This document shows, piece by piece, positions 43,647-52,445 of a DNA stretch of 64,000 nt (position 1 is its first letter; each line of letters opens with the position of its first letter). This DNA is from Terriglobia bacterium. Lineage in GTDB: Bacteria; Acidobacteriota; Terriglobia; JAIQFV01. A model generated the notes under the pieces. The model made no database searches and was not told the origin of the DNA. It saw nothing but the letters and a program-made list of their open reading frames with translations. Where the stretch lies: assembly GCA_020073085.1 (NCBI GenBank), contig JAIQFV010000013.1:1-64000 (forward strand), in the 5' to 3' direction. The translations under genes and the position numbers were made by a program.

Positions 43647-45080
43647 CTAGCCCGCGTCCTTCAAATCGCGGCCGCGCTTGCGGGCGACGCCGGTCTTCTG
43701 GGCGGCCTTGATCACCCCCTGGGCAACGGCCTTGGATACGCGGGCGTCGAACACCGAAGGGATCACATAGTCCTCGTGGAGTTCCGAGGGGCTGATGATG
43801 GAGGCAATGGCCTCGGCCGCTGCGAGCTTCATGGCCTCATTGATTTCCCGGGAACGGCAATCGAGGGCGCCCCGGAAGATCCCCGGGAAGGCCAACACAT
43901 TGTTGATCTGGTTGGGATAATCGCTGCGGCCCGTGGCCATGATGCGAACATAGGGCGCCGCTTCTTCCGGCATGATTTCCGGCGTCGGGTTGGCCATCGC
44001 GAACACAATGGCATTCTTCGCCATCCGCTTCAACCATTTGGGTTTCACCGTCCCCGGACCGGAGAGGCCGAGGAAAACATCGCAGTCTTTGAGCGCGTCC
44101 TCCAGGCTTCCCTTGAAACCCTCGTGGTTGGTGTGTTCGGCATACCAGTGTTTGGCGACATTCATATTTTCAGTGCGACCCTTGTAGATGGCTCCTTCCC
44201 GGTCGCACCCGATGAAGTGCTTCACGCCGTAAGCCATCAGAATCTTTGTACAGGCGACGCCCGCGGCGCCGACCCCCGAAACGACCACCTTCAATTTTTC
44301 AGGCTTCTTTTTGACGATCCGCAAGGAATTGATGAGGGCGGCCAGCACGACCACCGCAGTCCCATGTTGATCGTCGTGCATGACCGGGATATCGAGTTCC
44401 TTCTTGAGGCGCTCCTCCACCTCGAAACAACGCGGCGCGGAGATGTCCTCCAGGTTGATGCCGCCAAACACCGGGGCGATGGCCTTGCAGGCCGCGATGA
44501 TCTGTTCCGTATCCTGCGTTGCCAGGGCGATGGGAAAGGCATCCACGCCGCCAAATTCCTTGAAGAGCATCGCCTTCCCCTCCATCACCGGCAGGGAAGC
44601 CTCCGGTCCGAGATTTCCGAGGCCGAGGATGGCTGATCCATCGGTCACCACCGCCACCGTGTTCTTCTTGATGGTCAGGGAATGAACCTTGGACTTGTCT
44701 TCGGCGATCGCCAGGCACACCCGGGCAACTCCGGGCGTATAGGCCCGAGACAGGTCGGCGCGGGTCTTCAATGCGAATTTTGAAGTCACCTCGATCTTGC
44801 CCCCGAGGTGCATCAGGAAGGTCAAATCGCTGACATTGACAAGCTCCACATCCTTGAGATGCGCCAGTCCCTTCACGATCTGTTCGCCATGCTTTTCATC
44901 ACGCACGTTCACCGTTATGTCGCGGACGGTGAATTCCGAGGTCACTTCCACTAAATCGATGGCCCCGATGTCGCCTCCCGTGCGGCCGATGACCGAAGTC
45001 ACGCGACCCAACATGCCCGGGCGGTTGTTGATGTTCACGCGGAGGGTGATGCTGTTGCTGGCAGTCGGTACGGTGTGCAT
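43647..45080 (-). CDS. NAD(P)-malic enzyme with N-terminal ACT domain
   Basis: About 477 residues. An ACT domain (about 8-85, with RVNINNRPGMLGRVTSVIGRTGG) precedes a complete malic enzyme: YTPGVA, VTDGSAILGLGNLGPEA, HDDQHGTAVV and a Rossmann motif GVGAAGVACTKILMAYG. It converts malate to pyruvate and CO2 with reduction of NAD(P). The ACT domain suggests control by an amino acid or similar ligand. I prefer ATG 45080 (GAAAGGG six bases upstream) to GTG 45110. It follows rex in the same direction and has a Rex-like half-site in front, so expression may follow the NADH/NAD ratio. Confidence 0.94.
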   Translation of the reverse strand: MHTVPTASNSITLRVNINNRPGMLGRVTSVIGRTGGDIGAIDLVEVTSEFTVRDITVNVRDEKHGEQIVKGLAHLKDVELVNVSDLTFLMHLGGKIEVTSKFALKTRADLSRAYTPGVARVCLAIAEDKSKVHSLTIKKNTVAVVTDGSAILGLGNLGPEASLPVMEGKAMLFKEFGGVDAFPIALATQDTEQIIAACKAIAPVFGGINLEDISAPRCFEVEERLKKELDIPVMHDDQHGTAVVVLAALINSLRIVKKKPEKLKVVVSGVGAAGVACTKILMAYGVKHFIGCDREGAIYKGRTENMNVAKHWYAEHTNHEGFKGSLEDALKDCDVFLGLSGPGTVKPKWLKRMAKNAIVFAMANPTPEIMPEEAAPYVRIMATGRSDYPNQINNVLAFPGIFRGALDCRSREINEAMKLAAAEAIASIISPSELHEDYVIPSVFDARVSKAVAQGVIKAAQKTGVARKRGRDLKDAG

Positions 45081-45147
45081 GAGAACCCTTTCACCGATGG
45101 ATTCTTTCACTTTGGAAAAAATGATCGGACAACCAATCTCCCGGGCG

Positions 45148-45166
45148 TTGTGAAATCATCTCACGA
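45148..45166. promoter_or_regulatory. Rex-like operator, upstream of the malic enzyme gene
   Basis: The left half TTGTGAA matches the Rex consensus half-site exactly. The right half CTCACGA matches five of seven positions but with five spacer bases where the consensus has four. It lies in the rex-malic enzyme gap. Weak evidence on its own. Confidence 0.3.
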
Positions 45167-45189
45167 CCCGCGCTGGCGCAATTTAAGAA

Positions 45190-45849
45190 TCATTCGGTAG
45201 GATTCACGGCGGCAGGAAGCGAGGGATTGCTCAAGTAATACGACAAGCTTTCAAGGGACACCTTCAGGTCCACCGTCTTCAACTTCACGCTGGTGCTGAC
45301 GCGCAGCCGGACGGGGGCGAAATTCAAGATCGCCTTCACACCCGTATCGCACACGAGGTCGACCACTTTTTGAGCGGCATCGGCGGGCACCGTGACCACG
45401 ACGATGTCGACCCCCTCCCGCCGGACAATCTGCTTGAGTCTCTTGATGTCATAAACCGGCACGCCGGACCTCGAGGTCGTCCCGATCTTCTTGGGGTCCT
45501 GGTCAAACAGTGCCACGATCCTGAAGCCCTCGGTGTTGAATCCGGCATAGTCACACAGGGCGCGGCCCAGATTTCCCGCTCCGCAGATGATGACGCGATG
45601 CTCCTGGTTCAAGCCGAGTATTTTGGTCAGGTGTTGCGCCAGGTGACCCACCTGGTATCCCACACCCCGGACCCCGAATTCACCGAAATAGGCGAGGTCC
45701 TTTCGAATTTGAGCCGAGTTCAGGTGGAATTGTTCCGCCAGCGCCCGCGAGGAGATGGTCTGGACCCCGCTCCGGTCGAGAGACTGCAAACACCGCAGGT
45801 AGACGGAAAGGCGTTTGGTGGTGAGTTCGGAGATCTTTTCGGATTTCAT
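45190..45849 (-). CDS. rex: Redox-sensing transcriptional repressor Rex
   Basis: 219 residues, the usual length. N-terminal winged helix (about 10-85, with ISSRALAEQFHLNSAQIRKD) and a Rossmann domain (from about 88, VIICGAGNLGRALCDY) that binds NADH, closing with ILNFAPVRL. Rex releases DNA when NADH rises and so derepresses fermentation and respiration genes. It is divergent from the deaminase gene. A Rex-like operator lies between its start and the next gene, which would give autoregulation. Its presence beside malic enzyme and a microcompartment suggests control of redox-balancing metabolism. Confidence 0.96.
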   Translation of the reverse strand: MKSEKISELTTKRLSVYLRCLQSLDRSGVQTISSRALAEQFHLNSAQIRKDLAYFGEFGVRGVGYQVGHLAQHLTKILGLNQEHRVIICGAGNLGRALCDYAGFNTEGFRIVALFDQDPKKIGTTSRSGVPVYDIKRLKQIVRREGVDIVVVTVPADAAQKVVDLVCDTGVKAILNFAPVRLRVSTSVKLKTVDLKVSLESLSYYLSNPSLPAAVNPTE

Positions 45850-45863
45850 GGATGACGGTTCGG

Positions 45864-45881
45864 TTGTAATTATTTTCCCAA
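45864..45881. promoter_or_regulatory. Rex-like operator in the rex promoter
   Basis: TTGTAAT-TATT-TTCCCAA keeps the 7-4-7 layout of the Rex operator (TTGTGAA-N4-TTCACAA), matching five of seven bases in the left half and six of seven in the right. It begins 15 bases upstream of the rex start codon, between rex and the divergent deaminase gene, as expected for an autoregulatory site. Confidence 0.5.
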
Positions 45882-45935
45882 GTAGTTTAGCATAGGGGAA
45901 TTTGGTGTCAATAAAAAGTGCGGACAGGTCTTTTC

Positions 45936-46967
45936 ATGGGAATTTCAGGGCTCGACCAGCTGCCCAAATTGGAAATTCATCTGCATCTGGAAGGCTCGGT
46001 GGAACCCTCCGATATGCAGACATTGGCGCGGAGAAACCATCTGCCGGATGAATCGTGGCCCCTCAATGCCTTTGAGGAGAAGTATCGCTATGGAGATTTT
46101 GCGGGCTTCCTGGGGTCATTTAAATTCATAACCGAACATTTGACCACGCCGGCGGATTATGGGTGGATCGCCTCGCAACTCGTCGAACGGCTGTACCGCA
46201 TGCAGGTGATCTATGCCGAGATCTTCCTTTCGGCGGGGGTCGTGCTTAAGCAGAAGAAGGATCTGGATGCGGTGGTCAACGCCATCACTGCCGCTTCAAG
46301 AGAAGAGGGGGAGCAGTCGGGCATGCATGTGAACTGGATCCTCGATGTCACACGACAGTTCGGCGTTGAGTTCGCCGAGCGCGTGGTCGAAGCGGCGGCC
46401 CGTAGCCGGAAGAGAGGGCTTGAGAGTATTGTCGGGGTCGGCATGGGAGGAGACGAGAATTCTGTTCCGGCCCAGGAATTCAAGCATGTTTTTGATGAAG
46501 CGCGGCGTCAAGGTTTACATGTCACCATTCATGCGGGTGAAGTGGGCGGCCCGCAATCGATTTGGGAGGCGATCGAGGTGTTGGGCGCGGAGAGAATCGG
46601 CCATGGCATCGCCGCCCGGCTGGATGAGCGCCTGATGAATCAATTGAAGGAACAATCCATTCCCCTGGAGTGTGCCCCCACCTCGAATCTGTGCACGGGC
46701 GCGATCCAAAGGATCGCGGATCACCCCCTGCGGATGTTCTATGACCGCGGTCTGCGGGTCACTTTGAACACGGATGACCCTGCGCTGTTTCACACCGATC
46801 TCCTGCGCGAATACCGCCAAGCGGCCGCTCATTTCCAGCTGGCTCGCCGGGACTTCATCCAGTTGAACCGCAACGCCCTCGAGGGATGCTTTGCGAATCC
46901 GTCCGAGAAGGCAGAGGTCCAACGCCTGTTCGAGGAACAACTTCGCGGACTGGAGGATGCTCCATAG
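45936..46967 (+). CDS. Adenosine deaminase family amidohydrolase
   Basis: 343 residues from ATG 45936. Metal and catalytic motifs are intact: EIHLHLEGS at the N-terminus, HAGEVGG, ERIGHG and NTDDPALF. The family deaminates adenosine or related compounds such as aminodeoxyfutalosine or N6-modified adenines; the substrate cannot be fixed from these motifs. A GTG at 45918 is an in-frame alternative start. It is divergent from rex and ends 71 bases before the fluoride-responsive promoter. Confidence 0.92.
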   Translation: MGISGLDQLPKLEIHLHLEGSVEPSDMQTLARRNHLPDESWPLNAFEEKYRYGDFAGFLGSFKFITEHLTTPADYGWIASQLVERLYRMQVIYAEIFLSAGVVLKQKKDLDAVVNAITAASREEGEQSGMHVNWILDVTRQFGVEFAERVVEAAARSRKRGLESIVGVGMGGDENSVPAQEFKHVFDEARRQGLHVTIHAGEVGGPQSIWEAIEVLGAERIGHGIAARLDERLMNQLKEQSIPLECAPTSNLCTGAIQRIADHPLRMFYDRGLRVTLNTDDPALFHTDLLREYRQAAAHFQLARRDFIQLNRNALEGCFANPSEKAEVQRLFEEQLRGLEDAP

Positions 46968-47037
46968 GGCAGAGAAGGCCAACCTCCCGCATCCCGGGCC
47001 GACCTGGAATCAGCTGGAATCAGCAGGAAGGAAGAAA

Positions 47038-47066
47038 TTGACATCTCCCATCCTTGGAAATAGGAT
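47038..47066 (+). promoter_or_regulatory. Sigma70-type promoter of the fluoride unit
   Basis: A perfect -35 TTGACA (47038-47043), 17 bases of spacer and TAGGAT (47061-47066) as -10. Predicted start near 47073, about ten bases before the riboswitch aptamer. Confidence 0.75.
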
Positions 47067-47081
47067 GTTTGGAGCATTTGA

Positions 47082-47131
47082 AAGGGGATGGAGTTCCCCC
47101 ATAACCGCCTCTCCGGCTGATGACTCCTGAA
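47082..47131 (+). ncRNA. Fluoride riboswitch (crcB motif)
   Basis: The sequence GGGGATGGAGTTCCCCC, ATAACCGCC and GGCTGATGACTCCT carries the conserved blocks of the fluoride aptamer in the right order and spacing. It lies in the leader of the fluC/crcB gene, 25 bases before the start codon. No terminator follows, so regulation is probably by hiding the ribosome site (GAAAGGTG). A downstream ATG at 47120 falls within the aptamer and is not a start. Confidence 0.93.
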
Positions 47132-47155
47132 CATTGTAGAAAGGTGTTTACGCCG

Positions 47156-47530
47156 ATGCACAAGATTGCTTTCCTGGCGTGTGCGGGTGCTTGCGGAACC
47201 CTGGCTCGATACATCCTTCAAGGTTGGGCTCAACGCGTCTTCGGAGGTGAGTTCCCCTGGGGAACTCTGGTCGTAAATTCGGTGGGTTGTTTTGCGTTTG
47301 GGCTGATTTGGGCAATTGCCGAGGAGCGGTTCTTAATGAGACCGGAGTGGCGGGCCGTTCTGCTGATCGGATTTCTTGGCGCGTTCACCACCTTCTCGAG
47401 TTTCGTTTTCGAAACCGCTGAACTTTTCAGGGATACCCAGTGGCAAATGGCCATTCTCAATCTGGTGGGGCAAAACGTCTTGGGATTGGTTTTGTTCTTC
47501 CTGGGGTTGTTCTTGGGAAGAATCTTTTAG
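47156..47530 (+). CDS. crcB: Fluoride channel FluC/CrcB
   Basis: 124 residues with four transmembrane helices and the family motifs GTLARY, GTLVVNSVGCFAFGL and GFLGAFTTFSSFVFE. It exports fluoride as a dimer. ATG 47156 is used because the upstream ATG lies in the riboswitch. The riboswitch in the leader provides induction by fluoride. The DUF190 gene follows 15 bases later in the same operon. Confidence 0.96.
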   Translation: MHKIAFLACAGACGTLARYILQGWAQRVFGGEFPWGTLVVNSVGCFAFGLIWAIAEERFLMRPEWRAVLLIGFLGAFTTFSSFVFETAELFRDTQWQMAILNLVGQNVLGLVLFFLGLFLGRIF

Positions 47531-47545
47531 AGGGGGTGGCTGGGC

Positions 47546-47881
47546 ATGAAATTGCCGGCAGAAGCAGAGTTACTCAGAGTCTTCATTGGTGAGAGCGACA
47601 AGTTTGGGGGTCGGCCGCTCTACGAGGTCATCGTCGAAGAGGCGAAAAAGAGAAAAATGGCCGGTGCCACCGTCCTGCGAGGGGTTCTGGGTTTTGGAGC
47701 CAATAGTCGCCTCCACACAGCCAAAATACTGCGGCTGTCCGAGGATCTTCCCGTGGTCATCGAAATCGTGGATGAGTCCGCGAAGATAACTGACCTGTTG
47801 GCTGCTCTGGACCCGATGATTGGTGAGGGATTGGTCACGCTGGAAAAGGTTCGTGTCATCGCTTACCGGCACAATGTTTAA
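47546..47881 (+). CDS. DUF190 family protein
   Basis: 111 residues, recognised by LLRVFIGESDKFGGRPLYE, ATVLRGVLGFGANS and LPVVIEIVDES. The family is PII-like in fold and often accompanies crcB genes; its function is not settled. It has a good ribosome site (AGGGGGTGG) and is the last gene of the fluoride unit. Confidence 0.92.
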   Translation: MKLPAEAELLRVFIGESDKFGGRPLYEVIVEEAKKRKMAGATVLRGVLGFGANSRLHTAKILRLSEDLPVVIEIVDESAKITDLLAALDPMIGEGLVTLEKVRVIAYRHNV

Positions 47882-47953
47882 AGAGGCTTGTGGTCATTGG
47901 CCGGGACCTTTGCATTGAATGACCGATCCCGTTGTGGCTCTCTGCTTTCTTCA

Positions 47954-48007
47954 GCCCAATCGTGGGCCATCGCAATCTTAGCAGCACCCCGATTCATCGG
48001 GGTGCTG
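47954..48007 (+). terminator. Two hairpins, terminator-like but without T-run
   Basis: GCCCA-ATCG-TGGGC (47954-47967) is followed by the perfect 11-bp stem CAGCACCCCGA-TTCA-TCGGGGTGCTG (47982-48007). It lies 73 bases after the DUF190 stop. No T-run follows on either strand, so if it terminates transcription it would need Rho, or it serves to stabilise the mRNA end. Confidence 0.45.
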
Positions 48008-48078
48008 TTGAAGCGTGTGCTCCAAGGGCAGAGCTTGGCCTTTCTCTCGATTTTCTTCCCGCGGCGTAGAATCCGTAT

Positions 48079-48084
48079 TATAAT
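48079..48084 (+). promoter_or_regulatory. -10 box of the tRNA-Ser promoter
   Basis: A perfect TATAAT lies 57 bases before the tRNA. The -35 region 17 bases upstream (TTCCCG) is weak. No gene lies between it and the tRNA. Confidence 0.5.
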
Positions 48085-48141
48085 TCTATCCCCTGTGGCG
48101 TCGTGCAGGGCCTGCGGCGACGTCACCTATTTGCTTGCGCC

Positions 48142-48237
<96 letters not shown>

Positions 48238-48420
48238 TGCATGCCACGTTGCATTTGGACCCGTTGCCACGCGTTCTTCCATTCTGAAAAGAACACCTCT
48301 ATTCGATATTCGGTGCCAGCCAAAGCCTGGGAGTGGTGGCGGATGGGACCTGTGCCCGGAATGTAACTAAGCCCGGTGGGACAAAGTCCATCCCGATCCC
48401 GCGGCAATCAGGACAGATCA

Positions 48421-49095
48421 ATGCAACCGGACCGACTCCGTCACTCACCTGCCGTTATTGCGTGGACGTACTTGTATGTCGTCTTCTTGTATGTGGCCTG
48501 GGTTTTGGCATGGCTGCTGGAACGGGCCCTGGAGCGTCGTTCCGGCTGGATAACCACCAGCGGGGGGCAATTCGGCTACTGGTTTGTAATGAAGTTGCTG
48601 CTGTGGATATTTCCCGCCCTCATCCTGATTCGGCTGTCAGGCCGCCCGTTAGGCGAGGTCGTGGGACTTCGGCGACTCCAATCAGCTCTCCTGTGGGGCA
48701 CGGGGGTTGGACTTTGCCTGGGAGCGGTCGTATGGATACAAAGATCGGTCACTCACCAGCCATTGTTCCATCCTGTCTTGAACTGGCCGTTCCTCAGCGG
48801 GGTGTGCGTGGCGCCGATTATTGAAGAAATCACCTTTCGCGGGGCGATCCTGGGAAATTTGATGCGACGACACCGTTTTGCGATCGCGAATTCCGTCACG
48901 GCTTTCCTGTTTCTCGGCTCACACCTTCCCGGCTGGTATTTTCAGGGCCGATTGCTTCACATGCTCACTCGCCCCGTCGGTGGAGGACTCGGAATCCTTT
49001 TTCTGGGCTGGGTATTTGGGTTTGTAGCCCACAAAAGCAAGTCGGTCGCCGGCAGTACCTGGACGCACTTCTTGAACAACTTCTTCAATGCATAG
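48421..49095 (+). CDS. CPBP family intramembrane metalloprotease
   Basis: About 224 residues with six or so transmembrane helices. The three signature motifs are present: EEITFRGAIL, FLGSHLPGW and THFLNNFF. The family includes Rce1-type CAAX proteases and bacterial bacteriocin-maturation or self-immunity proteins; its target here is unknown. ATG 48421 is preferred to 48376, which would add a short polar leader. It is a single gene after the tRNA. Confidence 0.85.
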   Translation: MQPDRLRHSPAVIAWTYLYVVFLYVAWVLAWLLERALERRSGWITTSGGQFGYWFVMKLLLWIFPALILIRLSGRPLGEVVGLRRLQSALLWGTGVGLCLGAVVWIQRSVTHQPLFHPVLNWPFLSGVCVAPIIEEITFRGAILGNLMRRHRFAIANSVTAFLFLGSHLPGWYFQGRLLHMLTRPVGGGLGILFLGWVFGFVAHKSKSVAGSTWTHFLNNFFNA

Positions 49096-49213
49096 GGCGG
49101 GCGGATCCTCCCGTCGGACAATCGGGGACATCCATTCAGGAGGGTATGCACCCTCAGCGGAATAGTTTCCAGTATCTTTCAATCACCCGCATTACGTTGA
49201 TCGCAGTCCCTCT

Positions 49214-49942
49214 TCACACCTTGGGAGTGAATTGAGCCAGCTCGTAAATACCCAGGGTCTTTTCAAGCCCGGCCACACGTTCGACGACGCCCTCGAATCC
49301 AGCCTTCCCAAAGAGCGCATGTTCCTTGTCCTCGAACTGGTCTCCCATCACGTCGAATTCCTGTGCGGAGACGATGGATCGAATGGCCGGGAACAGGATG
49401 GTGTCTTCCCGTGCTTCGTGAGGCCGGTACATGCGGACGAAAAGATTCAGATCCGCCGCCAACGCCTTTCGTTCCGCAGCGTTGCTGAGGGTTGAAGCGC
49501 TGGCACGAGCTTGAATTGAGGAGGTCAGGCGCCGCCCCGCCTGATGCTGCCGGCGTAGCACATGGACCAGGTCCACCAGCTTTCCGGCCTTTTCAAACCG
49601 GGGGAAGAGATGATCCTCCTCCAGCTTCTCGTGATAATCTTCGATAAAATTCCGGATGATCCCCGCGGCGCCTGTGAGAACTTCCACCGGGAAGTCTCTT
49701 CCGTTGTTCAAGCGCTGGAGAATCTCCCCGTAGATTAAGAGAACTCGATTTAGGACGCCGTGCTCCCTCATCAAATCCTCGGGCGGGGACACGTCCTCGG
49801 CCGGGTCCTCAGGAGGTTTCTTGGGATCCTTTTCCGCCGGCACCTGTTGTGCAGTTGACACATAAGCCGGCAAGATCGCTGTTCCGGCGACGAGCAGCCC
49901 GGCATCCAACAAGAATTCCCGCCGTTCATGAGGTCGTTTCAT
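49214..49942 (-). CDS. Exported hemerythrin-domain protein
   Basis: 242 residues. The N-terminus RREFLLDAGLLVAGTAILPA resembles a Tat signal (one twin-arginine with F-L at the following positions). After a Pro/Asp/Glu-rich segment comes a hemerythrin HHE domain (about 55-200) with ligand candidates in REHGVLN, YHEKLEEDHLFPRFE, QHQAG and PHEAREDTILFP. It probably binds a di-iron centre for O2 or NO sensing or iron handling outside the cytoplasm. A strong ribosome site AAGGAG supports the start. Confidence 0.9.
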   Translation of the reverse strand: MKRPHERREFLLDAGLLVAGTAILPAYVSTAQQVPAEKDPKKPPEDPAEDVSPPEDLMREHGVLNRVLLIYGEILQRLNNGRDFPVEVLTGAAGIIRNFIEDYHEKLEEDHLFPRFEKAGKLVDLVHVLRRQHQAGRRLTSSIQARASASTLSNAAERKALAADLNLFVRMYRPHEAREDTILFPAIRSIVSAQEFDVMGDQFEDKEHALFGKAGFEGVVERVAGLEKTLGIYELAQFTPKV

Positions 49943-50423
49943 TGCGTTTTCTCCTTTTCAAGGACGTGAGCATCCGCTAAAGCCAGCACACGCCCGGACA
50001 AGAGGGACAGACGCCTGCCTTCGCGCCATCCATACGAATTTTCGTGGGAGAAGGGTTTCGTCGTTGACTTCCCACAGAGGTTTTGCGGTGATCGCTCGAT
50101 TCATCACCATCATTAGATGATGCCTCGTGGTTCGGGGTCAATCCTGGAGGTTGATTTTTTTTAAGAGATGGGAGAAGCGGACATGTGGTCTCAGAGAATC
50201 CCGGATAGGATCGATTTTCAGCCAGTGAACGCCGAAGCTGACTGCGCCACCGGCGCGATCCAGCCACTCAAAGGCCGCATCCTGCGTCCCAAGGCCGAGT
50301 TGGACACGAGGGGACAGACACCTGTTTTGGATCCGTCCTGCGAAATTTCTTAGGAGAAGATGTCTGTCCCCAACTCTCTTTGTTGAGGGGAACTTCAGGG
50401 CAGACGAGGACGTCTGCCCCACG
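49943..50423. other. Intergenic region with GGGACAGAC-type inverted repeats
   Basis: No gene is credible here. GGGGACAGACA (50310-50320) is the reverse complement of TGTCTGTCCCC (50361-50371), giving a long stem-loop. A second hairpin GCAGACG-AGGA-CGTCTGC follows at about 50400-50418. Another GGGACAGACGCCTGCC stretch lies near 50004. These differ from the GCGCAC palindromes near 60-62 kb, so a second dispersed repeat family is likely. The region also holds the hemerythrin gene promoter, which is not clear. Confidence 0.6.
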
Positions 50424-52445
50424 CTACACTTCTTCCATCAAGACGCGATGGACCTCGGCCACGCTCCAGGCTTGGGCAAAGCACCCCTTCCCCGGGGGCT
50501 GCGGGGAGCCCTCTTCATTCTTGGGGACATCGCCGTCAAAAAGTTCTGGAAGCTGACCGACCCCGTCATTCAGCATATATTGAATCAGAGATTCAAGAAG
50601 GCTTCGCACGTGCTTCTTATTCCGGGCCGTGCGCGTATGAGCGTTTAAATAGGCTGTGGCGTAAGGCCCCAGCAGCCAAGGCCAGACTGTGCCCTGGTGG
50701 TAGGAACCATCGCGATCGTAAGCATTCCCCTGGTACAGCCCGCGATAGTGCGGGTCACTTTTTGCCAGGGTGCGAAGGCCGAACGGAGTTAACAGATGCT
50801 CTGTGACAACCGCCACGACGGGTTTGCGATACTTCCTCTCCAGGGGGGAGAAGGGAAGTGTCAGGGCGAATAACTGATTGGGCCGGAGGGAAGTATCGAC
50901 GCCGCCATCATTGACGACGTCATTCAGATATCCCGCGGGACGATTCCAAAAGACCCTGTTGAAGCTTTCCTGGGCTTGGCGGGCGAGGGAGGTGAATTCC
51001 TTGGCCCGTGCACGATCGCCCAATTTCTTCGCGAAAAATTCAAGCACCTTCAGGGCGTTACACCACAGCGCGCAGATTTCCACGGCCTTCCCGTGCCGCG
51101 GAGTAACGGCTTGATCTCCAATCCGGGCGTCCATCCAGGTGAGTTGAACGGATTCCCTTCCCGCCGAAAGCAGGGCGTCGTCCGACATGTGGATGCCGAA
51201 GCGCGTTCCCCGACGATGACACTCGAAGCTCTCGATCAGCGGCTCATAGAAATTCTGTTTGACGATTTTCACATCATCGGTCCGCCGGGCCAGTTCATAC
51301 ACCAGATGGAAGAGCCAGAGCGTCGCATCTGCCGTGTTGTATTCGGTTTCTTCCCCCGCCTTGGGATGATCCACAAACCGGTTGGGGATCAATCCGTCTC
51401 GCATGGAACGAACGAAGGTGTCTAGAATCTCCCGGGCCGCAGGATAATTGTTCGCCACAAAGAGAAGGCCCGGGATTGAAATCATGGTGTCTCGTCCCCA
51501 ATCCGTAAACCAGGGATAGCCGGCGATGACGGTTTGGGAGTCCTTTCCCCGCCGTACCAGAAATTGATCCGCAGCCAGACGCAAGTAAAAAGACGTCGGC
51601 TCCGTCGACTTGATTCCCTTCACCAGCGCCTGACGCCTTTCCAATTCACGCTGTTTAATCACCGCGAAGCGTTGAAGTTCGGCGTCCCGGGTCAGGTCAG
51701 TCCATTCTTCCGCGCTGGCGAAAACCCAGAGATACGTCCCATTCTTCGCGATGGCCCGGAAGTATCCGGGGCTGAATAGATCCTCGGAAAAGTCGAGGCC
51801 GCGCTCCTGTTCCCGGAGGTACTCGAAGTTCTTGTACCAGTAGCCGTCCCGAAAAAAGAAATCCGCGGTATGGCGTATCACCAGAGGAGGAAGCCCGGGG
51901 TAGGGCGAGAATTTCGCATGATGCTCGCCGATATCCGTGTCCCGACGGAGGTCACTGTTTTCGCGGGTCAGAGAATGATAGTCCCGATAAGCGAGAAGCG
52001 GGCGAATGTCAATGTGGGCCTCTGCTTCCGGAGGCCCCTTGAAGACGTATTCGAGACAGGTGGCATTGTGTCCGTGAACCATGAAAACAGTCTTCTGGAT
52101 CTGCCAGTCGCCCACGCGGAAGGTGGAAACGGGGAAGAACTGCTTTTCAAAACGGACCAGGAATTGATAGCCCTGGGGATGGACGGCTCCCGGAAACTGG
52201 TTGGAACTCAAATCGATCCGGGCGCCGTCGAGCACCAACGTCTCTTCGAACTTAGAGAGCAGGACAAACCGTTTGACGGGCGGTTCCAGGGGGGTCACGA
52301 GCAGCCCATGATAGCGCCGGGTATTCATGCCGCACAGGGTGGAGCAGGCAAATCCGCCCAAGCCATTGGTCTCCAGCCATTCGCGGCGTTGCGACCGGGC
52401 CAGATTGGAGCATGAGTTTTGGTCGAATTCGATCATGATTTCCAT
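50424..52445 (-). CDS. Glycogen debranching enzyme (amylo-alpha-1,6-glucosidase)
   Basis: About 673 residues. The N-terminal bacterial debranching domain has NGLGGFACSTLCGMNTRR, and the C-terminal (alpha/alpha)6 catalytic domain has YPWFTDWGRDTMISIPGLL and GTVWPWLLGPYATAYLNAH, as in the GH133 family. It removes alpha-1,6 branch glucose during glycogen breakdown. I chose ATG 52445 (MEIMIEFDQ); ATG 52436 is equally possible. The longer frame from 52517 adds a basic leader with no homology. No other glycogen gene lies alongside. Confidence 0.93.
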   Translation of the reverse strand: MEIMIEFDQNSCSNLARSQRREWLETNGLGGFACSTLCGMNTRRYHGLLVTPLEPPVKRFVLLSKFEETLVLDGARIDLSSNQFPGAVHPQGYQFLVRFEKQFFPVSTFRVGDWQIQKTVFMVHGHNATCLEYVFKGPPEAEAHIDIRPLLAYRDYHSLTRENSDLRRDTDIGEHHAKFSPYPGLPPLVIRHTADFFFRDGYWYKNFEYLREQERGLDFSEDLFSPGYFRAIAKNGTYLWVFASAEEWTDLTRDAELQRFAVIKQRELERRQALVKGIKSTEPTSFYLRLAADQFLVRRGKDSQTVIAGYPWFTDWGRDTMISIPGLLFVANNYPAAREILDTFVRSMRDGLIPNRFVDHPKAGEETEYNTADATLWLFHLVYELARRTDDVKIVKQNFYEPLIESFECHRRGTRFGIHMSDDALLSAGRESVQLTWMDARIGDQAVTPRHGKAVEICALWCNALKVLEFFAKKLGDRARAKEFTSLARQAQESFNRVFWNRPAGYLNDVVNDGGVDTSLRPNQLFALTLPFSPLERKYRKPVVAVVTEHLLTPFGLRTLAKSDPHYRGLYQGNAYDRDGSYHQGTVWPWLLGPYATAYLNAHTRTARNKKHVRSLLESLIQYMLNDGVGQLPELFDGDVPKNEEGSPQPPGKGCFAQAWSVAEVHRVLMEEV

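Noticed and set aside
47120-47155. Upstream ATG for crcB
   Set aside because: It lies in the conserved GGCTGATGACT part of the fluoride aptamer.
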